A stretch of 56,706 nt of DNA from Pedobacter ginsenosidimutans (GCF_001442625.1 NZ_LMZQ01000043.1:1-56706); one strand, 5' to 3'. Positions 8,847 to 18,310 are shown, counted from the stretch's first letter. The notes: a model not told the origin generated them from the sequence alone. Translations and numbers: made by a program.

Positions 8847-9926
8847 TTAATCAATCCCGCCAACTACATTTAAATTCTCTAGTTTCGTTTCTACATTGGC
8901 ATCAATCGAGATTGATTTTGCTGTATACAACATCATCATTTCTTCAGCCTTTTCTACCATATGTTTTGATCCGATAAAAATCGGAACCCGCTGATGCAAT
9001 TCTGTAGGTTCAATTTCGAGTATACGATCAAAACCTGTGCTGGCTTTGCCCCCAGCCTGCTCAATAATGAAAGACATTGGGTTACATTCATATAACAACC
9101 TCAATTTTCCATTAGGCGAGCGCGAAGTGGTTGGGTAAATATAAATCCCGCCTTTAATTAAATTCCGGTGAATATCGCCAACCATCGAACCAATATAACG
9201 CGATGTATATGGGCGTTTAGTGGCCTCATCCTCTACCTGGCAATATTTGATATATTTCTTAACGCCATCAGGAAAATGGACATAATTGCCTTCATTTACC
9301 GAATACATATAACCTGTTTCGGGTATTTTCATCTGGGGGTGTGAAAGACAGAACTCACCAATTGATGGGTCTAATGTAAAACCATTAACGCCCTTTCCTG
9401 TGGTATAAACCAACATGGTAGATGAACCATAAATAATGTAACCGGCAGCTACCTGCTCCGTACCTTTTTGCAACACATCCGTTATACTGGCTCTGCCATC
9501 AACCGATTTTCTGCGATAAATAGAGAAAATTGTCCCTACAGCAACATTTACATCCGTATTAGATGAACCATCTAAAGGATCGATACAAACAATATATTTG
9601 GCATTTTGAGAAACCGGTGATTCGATATGGATAATTTCATCTTCTTCTTCGGTAGCTACAATACAGCATTCGCCACCACTGGTTAGTGCAGCAATAAACT
9701 GCTCATCAGCATAAACATCAAGTTTTTTTTGTTCCTCGCCTTGAATATTCATGGTTCCCATATCACCCAAAATATCAACCAAACCCGCTTTATTAATTTC
9801 GCGGTTTACAATTTTTGCAGCAATACCAATATCCCTCAATAACCTCGAAAGTTCACCTTTAGCATATGGAAAATCTGCCTGTTTTTCTATAATAAATTGT
9901 CCTAGTGTTTTAACGCCACAAACCAT
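8847..9926 (-). CDS. fbp: Fructose-1,6-bisphosphatase class I
   Basis: This 359-residue enzyme hydrolyses fructose-1,6-bisphosphate to fructose-6-phosphate in gluconeogenesis. The family signature is clear: NIQGEEQKKLDVYADE near residues 60-75, an acidic stretch ATEEEDE, and the metal/phosphate motif IDPLDGSSNTD with Asp 116 and Asp 119. Near the C-terminus are the sugar-phosphate-binding region YIGSMVGDIHRNL and the GKLRLLYECNPMSFI block that carries catalytic Glu. The start MVCGVKTLGQFI matches the usual beginning of Bacteroidetes homologues. It lies 19 bases after the phosphoesterase gene at 9946-10437 and is probably co-transcribed with it. Confidence 0.96.
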   Translation of the reverse strand: MVCGVKTLGQFIIEKQADFPYAKGELSRLLRDIGIAAKIVNREINKAGLVDILGDMGTMNIQGEEQKKLDVYADEQFIAALTSGGECCIVATEEEDEIIHIESPVSQNAKYIVCIDPLDGSSNTDVNVAVGTIFSIYRRKSVDGRASITDVLQKGTEQVAAGYIIYGSSTMLVYTTGKGVNGFTLDPSIGEFCLSHPQMKIPETGYMYSVNEGNYVHFPDGVKKYIKYCQVEDEATKRPYTSRYIGSMVGDIHRNLIKGGIYIYPTTSRSPNGKLRLLYECNPMSFIIEQAGGKASTGFDRILEIEPTELHQRVPIFIGSKHMVEKAEEMMMLYTAKSISIDANVETKLENLNVVGGID

Positions 9927-9945
9927 ACTTAGTGTAAATTTTACA

Positions 9946-10437
9946 TTATCTACCCGATAACTCTATAACCTCTAAGGTATGAATATTTTCATCAGTTATG
10001 CAAAAACGAATGAGGGTTCTCACTTTGTGCCAACCGTGTTTTCCTGCAGCACCGGGGTTTATATGCAAACATTTTATTTTTTCGTCGAACATCACTTTCA
10101 GAATATGCGAGTGCCCGGTGATGAATAATTTCGGAGGGTTAGTGTATATTTCAGGCTTAACATAAGACGAGTATCTCCCTGGATATCCACCTATATGCGT
10201 CATCCAAACATCAACCCTTTCGCAGCTAAATCGATTTTGTTCAGGGAATTCAGATCTGATAGTTGCATCATCTATATTTCCGAATACCCCGCGCAAAGGT
10301 TTAAATGCTGCCAAAGGTTCGGCAACATCAGGTCCAAAATCGCCGGCATGCCAAATTTCATCTACACCATCGAAGTGTTTAAAAACCGCATCATCTAAAA
10401 AACCATGGGTATCAGAAATTAATCCTATTTTTTTCAT
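9946..10437 (-). CDS. YfcE/MJ0936-type metallophosphoesterase
   Basis: This 163-residue protein has the calcineurin-like phosphoesterase core in minimal form: SDTHG (Asp 9, His 11), HAGDFG (Asp 33), GNIDD (Asn 54) and, near the C-terminus, TGHSHILK followed by NPGAAGKHG. These residues coordinate two metal ions. The family hydrolyses small phosphodiesters in vitro; the physiological substrate is usually unknown. It is upstream of fbp with 19 bases between them, so they probably form an operon, though a functional link is not established. Confidence 0.9.
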   Translation of the reverse strand: MKKIGLISDTHGFLDDAVFKHFDGVDEIWHAGDFGPDVAEPLAAFKPLRGVFGNIDDATIRSEFPEQNRFSCERVDVWMTHIGGYPGRYSSYVKPEIYTNPPKLFITGHSHILKVMFDEKIKCLHINPGAAGKHGWHKVRTLIRFCITDENIHTLEVIELSGR

Positions 10438-10631
10438 TTTGTAAAGTTAATACCCATTGCGTTTTACAACTTTAATTACTGGCAAATTATTTTTCGCCCT
10501 TTTAAAACAGCCATAAAAAAGATGTTTTTTAACTTAAACGTTAAGCAAAATTCAATAAATCATCGTTTTTTATTTATAGGATATTATCATCGGCATAAAT
10601 CCTAATTAAGCCCGATGACCGGGTTGTTCTT

Positions 10632-12443
10632 CTAGTTTTGCCTTACCTGTTTAAATGTCCCGTTAGGTTGTATAAACGAAACAGACAAAGCTTTTGATAT
10701 ATCCTCTTTCTTCTCGAATTTTAAACTAAAGCCTTTTAGATTTTTAAAATTAAAAGTATCGTTTCCTACCGAAATGGTTTCATACTCTGGCTGACCAGGT
10801 ACTGAGACAAATAAAGTTTTGCCTTTTAAATATACCTTGGCCATCCCCTTTTCACCGTAACTACCGGTATAACTTTCTAAGGCTGCAGCACTCAACTCAA
10901 CGGTTCTTGGTTTGCATGTAAAAATGGCTGGTTTCATTCCCCGTTCAAGCGGAATACTAATCCCTTCAAGTTTGCCGTCCTGTCCGCTGATAAAATTAAA
11001 ACGCAGATCACTTTCTGCCGTATCAATCTTTCCTTTTTTATCGATACCGCTGATGCTGAACACATCATAATGATAGTGCCTAAGCAAAATTTTCTCTTTT
11101 CCCATCATGGCAAAAAGCGAATCGTTTTTAAACGATACATTGATCACACCATAAGCAGGATTATCAAACAGACCATCATAATCTTTTAAAGGATGTGAAG
11201 GTTTGGTGTTTAAAACGCGGGTATTTTCAGCTGTTTTTTTTGCTGCCTTTTCCTTTTCTTTCTCTTCTGCTTTTGCTTTACGGGCCCTACCATTCCAGTC
11301 GATATTTTTCAACCCTAACACCCTGTCGGCAATACTGCTGTATACGATTTCTGGAACACTTGAGGTGTTTTGATTGGTTAACACCACAATACCCAAATTA
11401 TCGGTCGGAAAAAAGGATACGCTAGCCGAAAAGCCATTGATATTACCACCATGCTCTACCATATAATGACCACGGTAAGAGTTGATCATCCAGCCAAAAC
11501 CATAAGTAGACAGATAAATATCATTATCTTTTGCAGGTAGACCTCCGCCCCTCACCATTTGAGAGCTCGCAGCCTCTCTTATATAAGAGGTGGGTAAAAT
11601 TTCTTTTCCTTGGTAAGTACCGCCGTTAATCCACACTTTTAACCAATGCGTCATATCGTTTATACTGCTGTTGATACTTCCGGCCGGCCCCATTCCGTCT
11701 ATATTAAAATAATCGATCTTTTCAATAGCGCCTTTATCATTTATAGTGTAGGGTAAAGAAGCATCATTATCCTTTTCGAATTCAAAAATATTGGTATTGG
11801 AACGGTTCATCTCAAGGGGATCAAAAAACTTTTCTTTAATATTCTGCTCCCATGTTTTTCCGGTCAGTTTTTCAACAATCATACCCTGCGCCAAAAACAT
11901 AAAGTTATTATACTGCCATTTTTCGCGCACAGCAGCAGTCGGCTCCATATATCGCACCCTTTGTATAATGCTATCGCGGTTGGAAGTATTAAATATAAAC
12001 CACGACAGATCATAACGCGATAAACCTGTGCGGTGGCACATCATATCGCGCACAGTAATCTGATTGTTCATATTATCATTATAAAACTTTAATTGAGGCA
12101 AATAAGAGGTTGCAATACCATCATAAGAAAGCTTTCCTTCTTTTTGCAACAAACCAACAAGACCGGACGTAAAGGCTTTTGTACTCGAACCGATGGCAAA
12201 AAGCGTATTTGGGGTTACCGGTTTTTTATTTTCCACATCACGATAACCGAAACCCTTACTGTAGATTACCTGATCGCCCTTTACCACAGCTACCGCAAAA
12301 CCAGCCACCTGCTGATCTTTTAATATCCTATTTAATAAGGTATCAATCCCGGTCAAAGGATCGCCAGTTTTTTGTTTTTTTGATTGAGCAAGAGAAGATA
12401 GTGCCATGAAGCACAGCAAAAACACATTTAGGATACGTTTCAT
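10632..12443 (-). CDS. Exported beta-lactamase-family serine hydrolase with C-terminal DUF3471-like domain
   Basis: This 603-residue protein has a signal peptide (cleavage after SSLAQ), then a class C beta-lactamase/penicillin-binding-like serine hydrolase domain. SSTK holds nucleophile Ser 86 and Lys 89, the tyrosine motif is YNN in KWQYNNFMFLAQ, and HGG is in MVEHGGNINGFSA. After about residue 380 comes a Lys/Glu-rich linker (KAKAEEKEKEKAAKK) and a C-terminal beta-rich region starting near DYDGLFDNPAYG that fits DUF3471. Such proteins are usually periplasmic esterases or peptidases rather than antibiotic resistance enzymes. The gene stands alone. Confidence 0.88.
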   Translation of the reverse strand: MKRILNVFLLCFMALSSLAQSKKQKTGDPLTGIDTLLNRILKDQQVAGFAVAVVKGDQVIYSKGFGYRDVENKKPVTPNTLFAIGSSTKAFTSGLVGLLQKEGKLSYDGIATSYLPQLKFYNDNMNNQITVRDMMCHRTGLSRYDLSWFIFNTSNRDSIIQRVRYMEPTAAVREKWQYNNFMFLAQGMIVEKLTGKTWEQNIKEKFFDPLEMNRSNTNIFEFEKDNDASLPYTINDKGAIEKIDYFNIDGMGPAGSINSSINDMTHWLKVWINGGTYQGKEILPTSYIREAASSQMVRGGGLPAKDNDIYLSTYGFGWMINSYRGHYMVEHGGNINGFSASVSFFPTDNLGIVVLTNQNTSSVPEIVYSSIADRVLGLKNIDWNGRARKAKAEEKEKEKAAKKTAENTRVLNTKPSHPLKDYDGLFDNPAYGVINVSFKNDSLFAMMGKEKILLRHYHYDVFSISGIDKKGKIDTAESDLRFNFISGQDGKLEGISIPLERGMKPAIFTCKPRTVELSAAALESYTGSYGEKGMAKVYLKGKTLFVSVPGQPEYETISVGNDTFNFKNLKGFSLKFEKKEDISKALSVSFIQPNGTFKQVRQN

Positions 12444-12548
12444 TTTAATTTAGGCGAAATTTATGCCCCCTAAATTACAAATGATAATCAGATTATTGGA
12501 AATTATATCAGAAGCGGTATAAAAATCAACCTAATTTTATTAAAATAT

Positions 12549-13250
12549 CTAATAAGCCAGAAAAAAATCCTTCAGCAATTCTTTATAAGCTGCTGTATGC
12601 TGTTTTAAAGATTCATAAATATAAAAATCATCTTCCTTCAAAACCACTTCACCTTTTTTCAAACAGATAATCTGCCTGAAAGTTGGCTTACTTTCATCAG
12701 AATGGATATGGATCCGCTCTGCAAGCGATAAATTATAATGCGCAGCAATACCAATAACCTCATCGGCTTGTTTTACCGGAAGGATTAACCAGATCATACC
12801 CTCATTTGCCAGTAACCCACTCGATTTTTTAATGAGCATGCTAAAAAAGTCTTCATTTGCATGCCGGGCTATTCCTTTTCTAAGTTCCTCACTTTTTAAA
12901 TCGTTCACAAAAAAAGGTGGGTTAGAAACAATCAGATCGAATTGCTGAGCATACTCATATTGTTCAATTGATGTATGGTTAATGGTTAAGCGATTACTGA
13001 ACGGTGATAGCTGAAAATTTTTTTCAGCGGTTTCCGCAGCCTGTGCGTCAATTTCTACCGCATGTATATTTGCTTCAGGAAATCGCTGCGCCAACATCAT
13101 AGCAATCACGCCGGTACCTGTTCCAATATCCAATATATTTTTAGGTTTTTTGTGATTTGCCATCGCCGCAATTAAAACGCCATCGGTGTTAATCCTCATG
13201 GCACAACCCCTTTGGTCAACTTCAAACTGTTTGAACTTGAAAATACTCAT
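12549..13250 (-). CDS. trmN6: tRNA1(Val) adenine-37 N6-methyltransferase (TrmN6/YfiC)
   Basis: This 233-residue class I SAM methyltransferase starts with the family-typical FKFKQFEVDQRGCAMRINTDG. It has the SAM-binding strand ILDIGTGTGVIAMMLAQR, an acidic strand-end AVEIDA, and the catalytic SNPPFF motif that marks N6-adenine methylation. The family methylates A37 of tRNA-Val. The start codon is one base past the stop of the VOC gene, so the two are one transcription unit. Confidence 0.92.
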   Translation of the reverse strand: MSIFKFKQFEVDQRGCAMRINTDGVLIAAMANHKKPKNILDIGTGTGVIAMMLAQRFPEANIHAVEIDAQAAETAEKNFQLSPFSNRLTINHTSIEQYEYAQQFDLIVSNPPFFVNDLKSEELRKGIARHANEDFFSMLIKKSSGLLANEGMIWLILPVKQADEVIGIAAHYNLSLAERIHIHSDESKPTFRQIICLKKGEVVLKEDDFYIYESLKQHTAAYKELLKDFFLAY

Positions 13251-13251
13251 C

Positions 13252-13635
13252 CTAAATTTCGTACAACTCTAAGGGCAAACCATCAGGATCAGCAAAAAAA
13301 GTAAATCGCTTATCGGTAAATTCATCAATACGGATAGGCTCGGTAATAATGCCATGATCATTTAAACGCGAAATCTCTTTTTCAATATCATCAACCTCAA
13401 AAGCCAGATGGCGCAAACCCTGCGCTTCTGGTCGCGATGGCCTTGCAGGAGGGTTTTCGAAAGAAAACAGCTCGATCTGATATACACCATTTACTGCAAG
13501 ATCTAATTTATACGACTTCCTTTCCGCCCGGTAAACCTCTGCCAAAACGGTAAAACCCAATTTATTCACATAAAAATCTTTAGATTTTTCGTAATCTGAA
13601 CAGATAATGGCAATGTGGTGTATTTTATTGAACAT
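13252..13635 (-). CDS. VOC-family (glyoxalase I-like, YaeR/SMU1112c type) protein
   Basis: The start is set at ATG 13633-13635 (MFNKIHHIAII), giving 127 residues. The frame runs open for 65 more codons upstream, but that stretch is a dispersed intergenic repeat and is not coding. The protein is a single vicinal-oxygen-chelate unit pair: HHIAI at the start, then YKLDLAVNGVYQIELFSF, GLRHLAFEVDDI and DPDGLPLELYEI. His 6, Glu in IELF, His in LRHLAF and Glu in LELYEI are the expected metal ligands. The family is close to lactoylglutathione lyase, but the substrate of this subgroup is not known. It is co-transcribed with trmN6. Confidence 0.88.
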   Translation of the reverse strand: MFNKIHHIAIICSDYEKSKDFYVNKLGFTVLAEVYRAERKSYKLDLAVNGVYQIELFSFENPPARPSRPEAQGLRHLAFEVDDIEKEISRLNDHGIITEPIRIDEFTDKRFTFFADPDGLPLELYEI

Positions 13636-13701
13636 AAATTTAAATTTTAATAAAAAATACATTTGCAGCGTCAACCTCCATAAGGTTTCTCTAAATAAAG
13701 T

Positions 13702-13822
13702 CGTCATCTCGACCGAAGCATCGCGAAGTGTTCCAAGGGAACTCCTTCGGAGGAGAGATCTATCTTGACAGATTTCTCGACTGCGTTGCACCCGATAGCT
13801 ATCGGGTCCGCTCGAAATGACG
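13702..13822 (-). repeat. Dispersed imperfect-palindrome repeat (copy 1, left of purL)
   Basis: The element is bounded by CGTCATCTCGA (13702-13712) and TCGAAATGACG (13812-13822), which are near-perfect inverted ends. It contains CCCGATAGCTATCGGG at 13791-13806 and an internal hairpin around ACTCCTTCGGAGGAG. Its reverse complement aligns with the repeat at 17658-17756, so the two bracket purL in opposite orientation. Confidence 0.85.
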
Positions 13823-13904
13823 ATCTGCAAGCTACATTAACGTCAAAAGTAATAAAACGACAATTATATTGTACGCTACAATGAGCTTTTTAAAATTTTA
13901 ACAC

Positions 13905-13912
13905 TATTTTTG
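13905..13912 (+). promoter_or_regulatory. Putative -7 element for purL
   Basis: TATTTTTG at 13905-13912 matches TAnnTTTG and ends 18 bases before the chosen purL ATG at 13931. No good -33 element lies 19 bases upstream, so this is tentative. Confidence 0.4.
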
Positions 13913-13930
13913 CAACTTCAAAAAAAAAGC

Positions 13931-16900
13931 ATGATTCATTTCTTCCTTAGTCAATCGCAGGCGATTTTTGTTTTACAAACAGACAAAGCGCTTTCTACCA
14001 CTGATATTACTAAACTTGAATGGTTATTTGGCGGTGCCAAAATCTCGCAAGAAAAAGCACTAACAGGCTTTTTCGTTGGACCAAGAGCAGCAATGATTAC
14101 TCCATGGAGTACCAACGCCGTAGAGATTACCCAAAACATGGACATGCAGGGAATCATCAGGATTGAAGAATTTAAGCAGGTTGACGAAAACTTTGCTGAT
14201 TACGACCCGATGCTTTCTCAAAAATACAACAAGCTAGATCAGGAGGTTTATACCATCAACATCAAGCCTGAGCCGATTTTAGAAATCACCGATATTGCAG
14301 CCTACAATAAACAGGAAGGACTTTCTTTAAGTGATGAAGAAGTTGAATATTTAAATACTTTAGCGCAAAAACTAGAAAGACCATTAACCGACTCTGAAGT
14401 TTTTGGTTTCTCTCAGGTGAATTCGGAGCACTGTCGCCATAAAATTTTCAATGGCAAATTTGTAATCGATGGCGTAGAACAACCTACTTCTTTATTTAAG
14501 CTGATCCGCAAAACATCAGAAGAAAACCCTAACGATATTGTTTCCGCTTATAAAGATAATGTAGCTTTTATCAAAGGCCCGAAAGTGCAGCAATTTGCAC
14601 CTAAACGTGCCGATGAGCCTGATTATTATACCACAAGCGATTTCGAATCGGTAATCTCCTTAAAAGCAGAAACCCATAATTTTCCTACTACAGTTGAGCC
14701 TTTTAATGGTGCAGCAACAGGTTCGGGAGGTGAAATCAGAGACCGTTTAGCAGGTGGACAAGGTTCATTGCCTTTAGCAGGAACTGCCGTTTACATGACC
14801 GCCCTTTCGCGTTTAGAAAATAACCGCCCTTGGGAACAAGGCGTTGAAGAAAGAGCATGGTTATACCAAACCCCGATGGATATCCTGATCAAAGCATCAA
14901 ATGGTGCTACAGATTTTGGAAATAAATTCGGGCAACCACTGATTACTGGTTCTGTTTTAACTTTCGAACATGAAGAAAACAGCAGAAAATTAGGTTTCGA
15001 TAAAGTAATTATGCTTGCGGGCGGTATCGGATACGGTAAAGCCAGCCAGGCACAAAAACTTAAACCAAAAGAAGGCGATAACATCGTTATTCTGGGTGGA
15101 GAAAATTATAGGATCGGAATGGGGGGTGCAGCCGTTTCATCTGCAGATACTGGTCAGCACGGAAGCGGAATTGAATTGAACGCCATCCAGCGATCGAACC
15201 CTGAAATGCAAAAACGTGCCGCAAATGCGGTGCGTGGTATGGTAGAAAGCGATCACAATTCGATTATCTCTATTCACGATCACGGTGCAGGTGGTCACTT
15301 AAACTGTTTATCAGAGCTGGTTGAAGAAACAGGTGGTTTAATAGACCTTGATAAACTGCCGGTGGGCGACCCTACCCTTTCAGCCAAAGAAATTATCGGC
15401 AACGAATCGCAGGAAAGAATGGGATTGGTGATCGGTAATGATCATATCGAAACCTTACAAAAAATAGCCGACCGCGAGCGCTCACCTATGTATACCGTAG
15501 GTAAAGTAACCGGCGATCACCGTTTTACCTTTAAATCTGCAACAACAGGTTTAAAACCTATGGATTTTGAATTGGCTGCCATGTTTGGCAGTTCACCAAA
15601 AATCGTAATGGACGATCAAACTATCGATCGTAAGTACGAAGCTGTAACCTATAATAACAATGAATTAAATACCTATTTAGAACAGGTGCTTCAATTAGAA
15701 GCGGTTGCGGCTAAAGATTGGTTAACCAATAAAGTAGACCGTTGCGTGGGTGGCCGCGTAGCCAAACAACAATGTGCAGGTCCCCTACAATTACCATTGA
15801 ATAACTGTGGTGTAATGGCTTTAGATTTTCAGGGAAAAGAAGGCATTGCCACTTCAGTTGGCCATGCACCACTTTCGGCCCTGATTGATCCTGCAGCGGG
15901 TAGCCGCAATGCGATTGCAGAATCACTTTCGAATATCGTTTGGGCACCGCTAAAAGATGGCTTAAAAAGTGTTTCACTTTCTGCCAACTGGATGTGGGCC
16001 TGTAAAAACGAAGGCGAAGATGCCCGTTTATATGCAGCGGTAAAAGCCTGTTCTGATTTTGCCATCGATTTAGGAATCAATATCCCAACCGGAAAAGATT
16101 CGTTATCGATGAAACAGAAATACAAAGATGGTGATGTAATTGCACCGGGCACGGTGATTATTTCTGCCGGCGCAAATTGCGACGACATTACTAAAGTTGT
16201 TGAGCCGGTACTTCAAAAAAACGGTGGATCAATTTATTACATCAACCTTTCTAACGATACCTATAAATTAGGCGGTTCGTCTTTTGCACAGATTTTAAAC
16301 AAAATCGGTACAGAAACACCTGATATTAAAGGTGCTGATCAATTTAAAACGGCTTTTAATATGCTTCAGCAATTAATCAAAGCTGATAAAATCCAGGCAG
16401 GTCACGATATTGGTAGCGGTGGTTTAATCACAACTTTATTGGAAATGTGTTTTGCCGACCGCGATTTAGGCGCCTCGATCGATTTGTCTTCACTAGCAGA
16501 AGCAGATAGCATTAAAGTATTATTTGCAGAAAACATTGGTATCGTTTTCCAGGCTGATGCTTCGGTTGAAGATACTTTTGCACAGGCTGGCGTTGCTTTC
16601 CACAAAATTGGTGAGGTTACCCAATCGGCTAAATTGGAAGTTAAAAATGCTGCTGATAGCTTCAGCTTTGATATCGACCATTTACGTGATGTTTGGTTTA
16701 AAACTTCATATCTGTTAGATAGCAAACAAACTGGCAATGGATTGGCAAAAGAACGTTACGACAATTATAAAAACCATGTATTAAATTACACTTTCCCATC
16801 ACAATTTGATGGAAAGAAACCTGTAATCGATCCAACTAAACCACGACCAAAAGCAGCCATTATCCGCGAAAAAGGCAGTAACTCTGAGCGCGAACTGGCC

Positions 16901-17593
16901 AATGCCATGTATTTGGCAGGTTTTGATGTAAAAGATGTACACATGACCGATTTAATTACCGGAAGAGAAACTTTAGAAGATATCCAGTTTATCGGCGCAG
17001 TGGGTGGTTTCTCTAACTCTGATGTTTTAGGATCGGCCAAAGGTTGGGCAGGTGCATTTTTATACAACGAAAAAGCAAGAGTTGCCTTAGAGAAATTCTT
17101 TGCCCGTCCTGACACTTTATCTGTTGGTGTTTGTAATGGTTGTCAGTTATTTGTAGAGCTGGGCTTAATTAACAAAGATCATGAAGAAAAACCTAAAATG
17201 CTCCACAACAAAAGTGGCAAGCACGAAAGTATTTTCACATCGTTAACCTTACAAGAAAACAATTCTGTCATGTTATCTACACTTGCCGGAAACACTTTAG
17301 GCGTTTGGGTATCGCATGGCGAAGGAAGATTCTCGTTGCCATATGCAGAAGATAAATATAAAATCGTGGCCAAATATGCTTACGAAACTTATCCGGCTAG
17401 TCCGAATGGATCAGATTACAACACCGCAATGTTATGTGATGAAACTGGCCGCCATCTGGTCATGATGCCACACATTGAGCGTTCATTGTTCCAATGGCAC
17501 TGGGCAAATTACCCACAAGGCCGTAAAGACGAAGTTTCGCCATGGATGGAAGCCTTCGTAAATGCACGCAAGTGGATTGAGAATAAAGGATAA
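13931..17593 (+). CDS. purL: Phosphoribosylformylglycinamidine synthase (single-chain PurL)
   Basis: This is a long-form FGAM synthase of 1220 residues, starting from the ATG at 13931 rather than the upstream TTG at 13910 that lies inside the -7 element. It converts FGAR, glutamine and ATP to FGAM in purine synthesis. Visible in order: a PurS-like N-terminal domain, a linker with SQVNSEHCRHKIFNG, two AIR-synthase-like halves (for example ETHNFPTTVEPFNGAATGSGG and IHDHGAGGHLNCLSE), and a C-terminal glutamine amidotransferase. The amidotransferase starts at RPKAAIIREKGSNSERE and has nucleophile Cys in GVCNGCQ and a MPHIERSLFQWHWANYP end. A terminator follows directly. Dispersed repeats flank it in inverted orientation. 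Confidence 0.97.
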   Translation: MIHFFLSQSQAIFVLQTDKALSTTDITKLEWLFGGAKISQEKALTGFFVGPRAAMITPWSTNAVEITQNMDMQGIIRIEEFKQVDENFADYDPMLSQKYNKLDQEVYTINIKPEPILEITDIAAYNKQEGLSLSDEEVEYLNTLAQKLERPLTDSEVFGFSQVNSEHCRHKIFNGKFVIDGVEQPTSLFKLIRKTSEENPNDIVSAYKDNVAFIKGPKVQQFAPKRADEPDYYTTSDFESVISLKAETHNFPTTVEPFNGAATGSGGEIRDRLAGGQGSLPLAGTAVYMTALSRLENNRPWEQGVEERAWLYQTPMDILIKASNGATDFGNKFGQPLITGSVLTFEHEENSRKLGFDKVIMLAGGIGYGKASQAQKLKPKEGDNIVILGGENYRIGMGGAAVSSADTGQHGSGIELNAIQRSNPEMQKRAANAVRGMVESDHNSIISIHDHGAGGHLNCLSELVEETGGLIDLDKLPVGDPTLSAKEIIGNESQERMGLVIGNDHIETLQKIADRERSPMYTVGKVTGDHRFTFKSATTGLKPMDFELAAMFGSSPKIVMDDQTIDRKYEAVTYNNNELNTYLEQVLQLEAVAAKDWLTNKVDRCVGGRVAKQQCAGPLQLPLNNCGVMALDFQGKEGIATSVGHAPLSALIDPAAGSRNAIAESLSNIVWAPLKDGLKSVSLSANWMWACKNEGEDARLYAAVKACSDFAIDLGINIPTGKDSLSMKQKYKDGDVIAPGTVIISAGANCDDITKVVEPVLQKNGGSIYYINLSNDTYKLGGSSFAQILNKIGTETPDIKGADQFKTAFNMLQQLIKADKIQAGHDIGSGGLITTLLEMCFADRDLGASIDLSSLAEADSIKVLFAENIGIVFQADASVEDTFAQAGVAFHKIGEVTQSAKLEVKNAADSFSFDIDHLRDVWFKTSYLLDSKQTGNGLAKERYDNYKNHVLNYTFPSQFDGKKPVIDPTKPRPKAAIIREKGSNSERELANAMYLAGFDVKDVHMTDLITGRETLEDIQFIGAVGGFSNSDVLGSAKGWAGAFLYNEKARVALEKFFARPDTLSVGVCNGCQLFVELGLINKDHEEKPKMLHNKSGKHESIFTSLTLQENNSVMLSTLAGNTLGVWVSHGEGRFSLPYAEDKYKIVAKYAYETYPASPNGSDYNTAMLCDETGRHLVMMPHIERSLFQWHWANYPQGRKDEVSPWMEAFVNARKWIENKG

Positions 17594-17604
17594 GAAACTG
17601 GTGT

Positions 17605-17643
17605 AAAATGGATGACGGAATTAAAAACCATCATCCATTTTTT
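17605..17643 (+). terminator. purL terminator
   Basis: AAAATGGATGA and TCATCCATTTT form an 11-bp stem with a 15-base loop and a T-run, beginning 12 bases after the purL stop. Confidence 0.8.
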
Positions 17644-17657
17644 GTTTAAACACATTC

Positions 17658-17756
17658 GTCATCTCGAGCGGCCCCGATAGCTATCGGGTGCAACGGAGTC
17701 GAGAACCCGAAGGCCCAGCGAAGCTAAATCTGTGGAGATAGATCTCTCCATTTCAC
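17658..17756 (+). repeat. Dispersed imperfect-palindrome repeat (copy 2, right of purL)
   Basis: It begins CGTCATCTCGAGCGG and contains CCCGATAGCTATCGGG (17673-17688), GTGCAACGGAGTCGAGAA and AGATAGATCTCTCC. The same order is found in the reverse complement of 13702-13822. An extra stretch of about 20 bases (CCGAAGGCCCAGCGAAGC) is present only in this copy. Confidence 0.85.
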
Positions 17757-17810
17757 TACCGATGAAACCTGTGAAGCAAGCATACCATGATAGATAACAA
17801 CAGATGCTTA

Positions 17811-17854
17811 AACCGTCATTTCGATCCGATAGCTATCGGATCGAAATGACGGTT
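17811..17854. repeat. Perfect 44-bp palindrome
   Basis: AACCGTCATTTCGATCCGATAG is followed without spacer by its exact reverse complement. It contains the CCGATAGCTATCGG core and the CGTCATTTCGA end of the dispersed repeat family, as if only the two ends were joined. Confidence 0.95.
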
Positions 17855-17876
17855 TTCTTGTATTATTCTAAATGAT

Positions 17877-18260
17877 TTATTTTATCATGAAATGAGCGTT
17901 CCGCCTTTCATAGCTACTGTACACCCGCCATCGCTTATAGTCCTCATTCCGCTGCACTTCACTGCGGGCTAACCGCTCTGTCGGGTTTATTGAACAAAAG
18001 CCTACCCTTCGGCATAAGACTTGTTTCTGCCCCCAGATTAAACCTTTAATAGCACCACCAGCCTTGCCACCTAAACCCGACCGAAGTGGAAAACCCGCAG
18101 TCTGAGGTACGAGGGCGAGGATTTGAAACGAAGGGCGGGACTGTAATGACAAAAAAGTTCTGGTCTTGCTTTCCAAAAAGTCAACAATAAATATTTACCC
18201 GTAGAAGCAGCTTTATAGATATATTCCCGTTTCGTTATTGATTAAAAACCGGGACAGGCT
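17877..18260. other. Intergenic repeat relic, no gene seen
   Basis: An open frame of 99 codons on the minus strand here has no family resemblance and low-complexity composition, so I do not call it. The stretch ends in TCTTGCTTTCCAAAAAG near 18160-18178. Similar ends occur at 22270-22332 and 42160-42183, which points to a dispersed repeat family. Confidence 0.5.
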
Positions 18261-18275
18261 AACAGTTCACTAGCA

Positions 18276-18310
18276 CAAAAAAAACGGCCTGGGCACCGCC
18301 CAAACCGTTT
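18276..18310 (-). terminator. Terminator-like hairpin downstream of the TonB operon
   Basis: On the minus strand AAACGG, TTGGGC, a GGT loop, GCCCAG and CCGTTT form an interrupted stem, followed by eight T residues. It would end transcripts from the genes at 18463-19677. Confidence 0.7.

Noticed and set aside
10632..12443. Antibiotic-resistance beta-lactamase
   Set aside because: The fold matches, but the extra C-terminal domain and stand-alone context fit exported esterase/peptidase relatives. There is no resistance-specific evidence.
13636..13830. 65-codon N-terminal extension of the VOC protein
   Set aside because: The stretch is a dispersed repeat (13702-13822), and the family start is MFNKIHHIAI at 13635.
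13910..13930. TTG start for purL
   Set aside because: It overlaps the likely -7 element TATTTTTG, and the ATG at 13931 gives the usual protein start.
17877..18176. 99-codon minus-strand frame after purL
   Set aside because: It has repeat-like composition, Arg/Ser-rich translation, no start context and no family resemblance.
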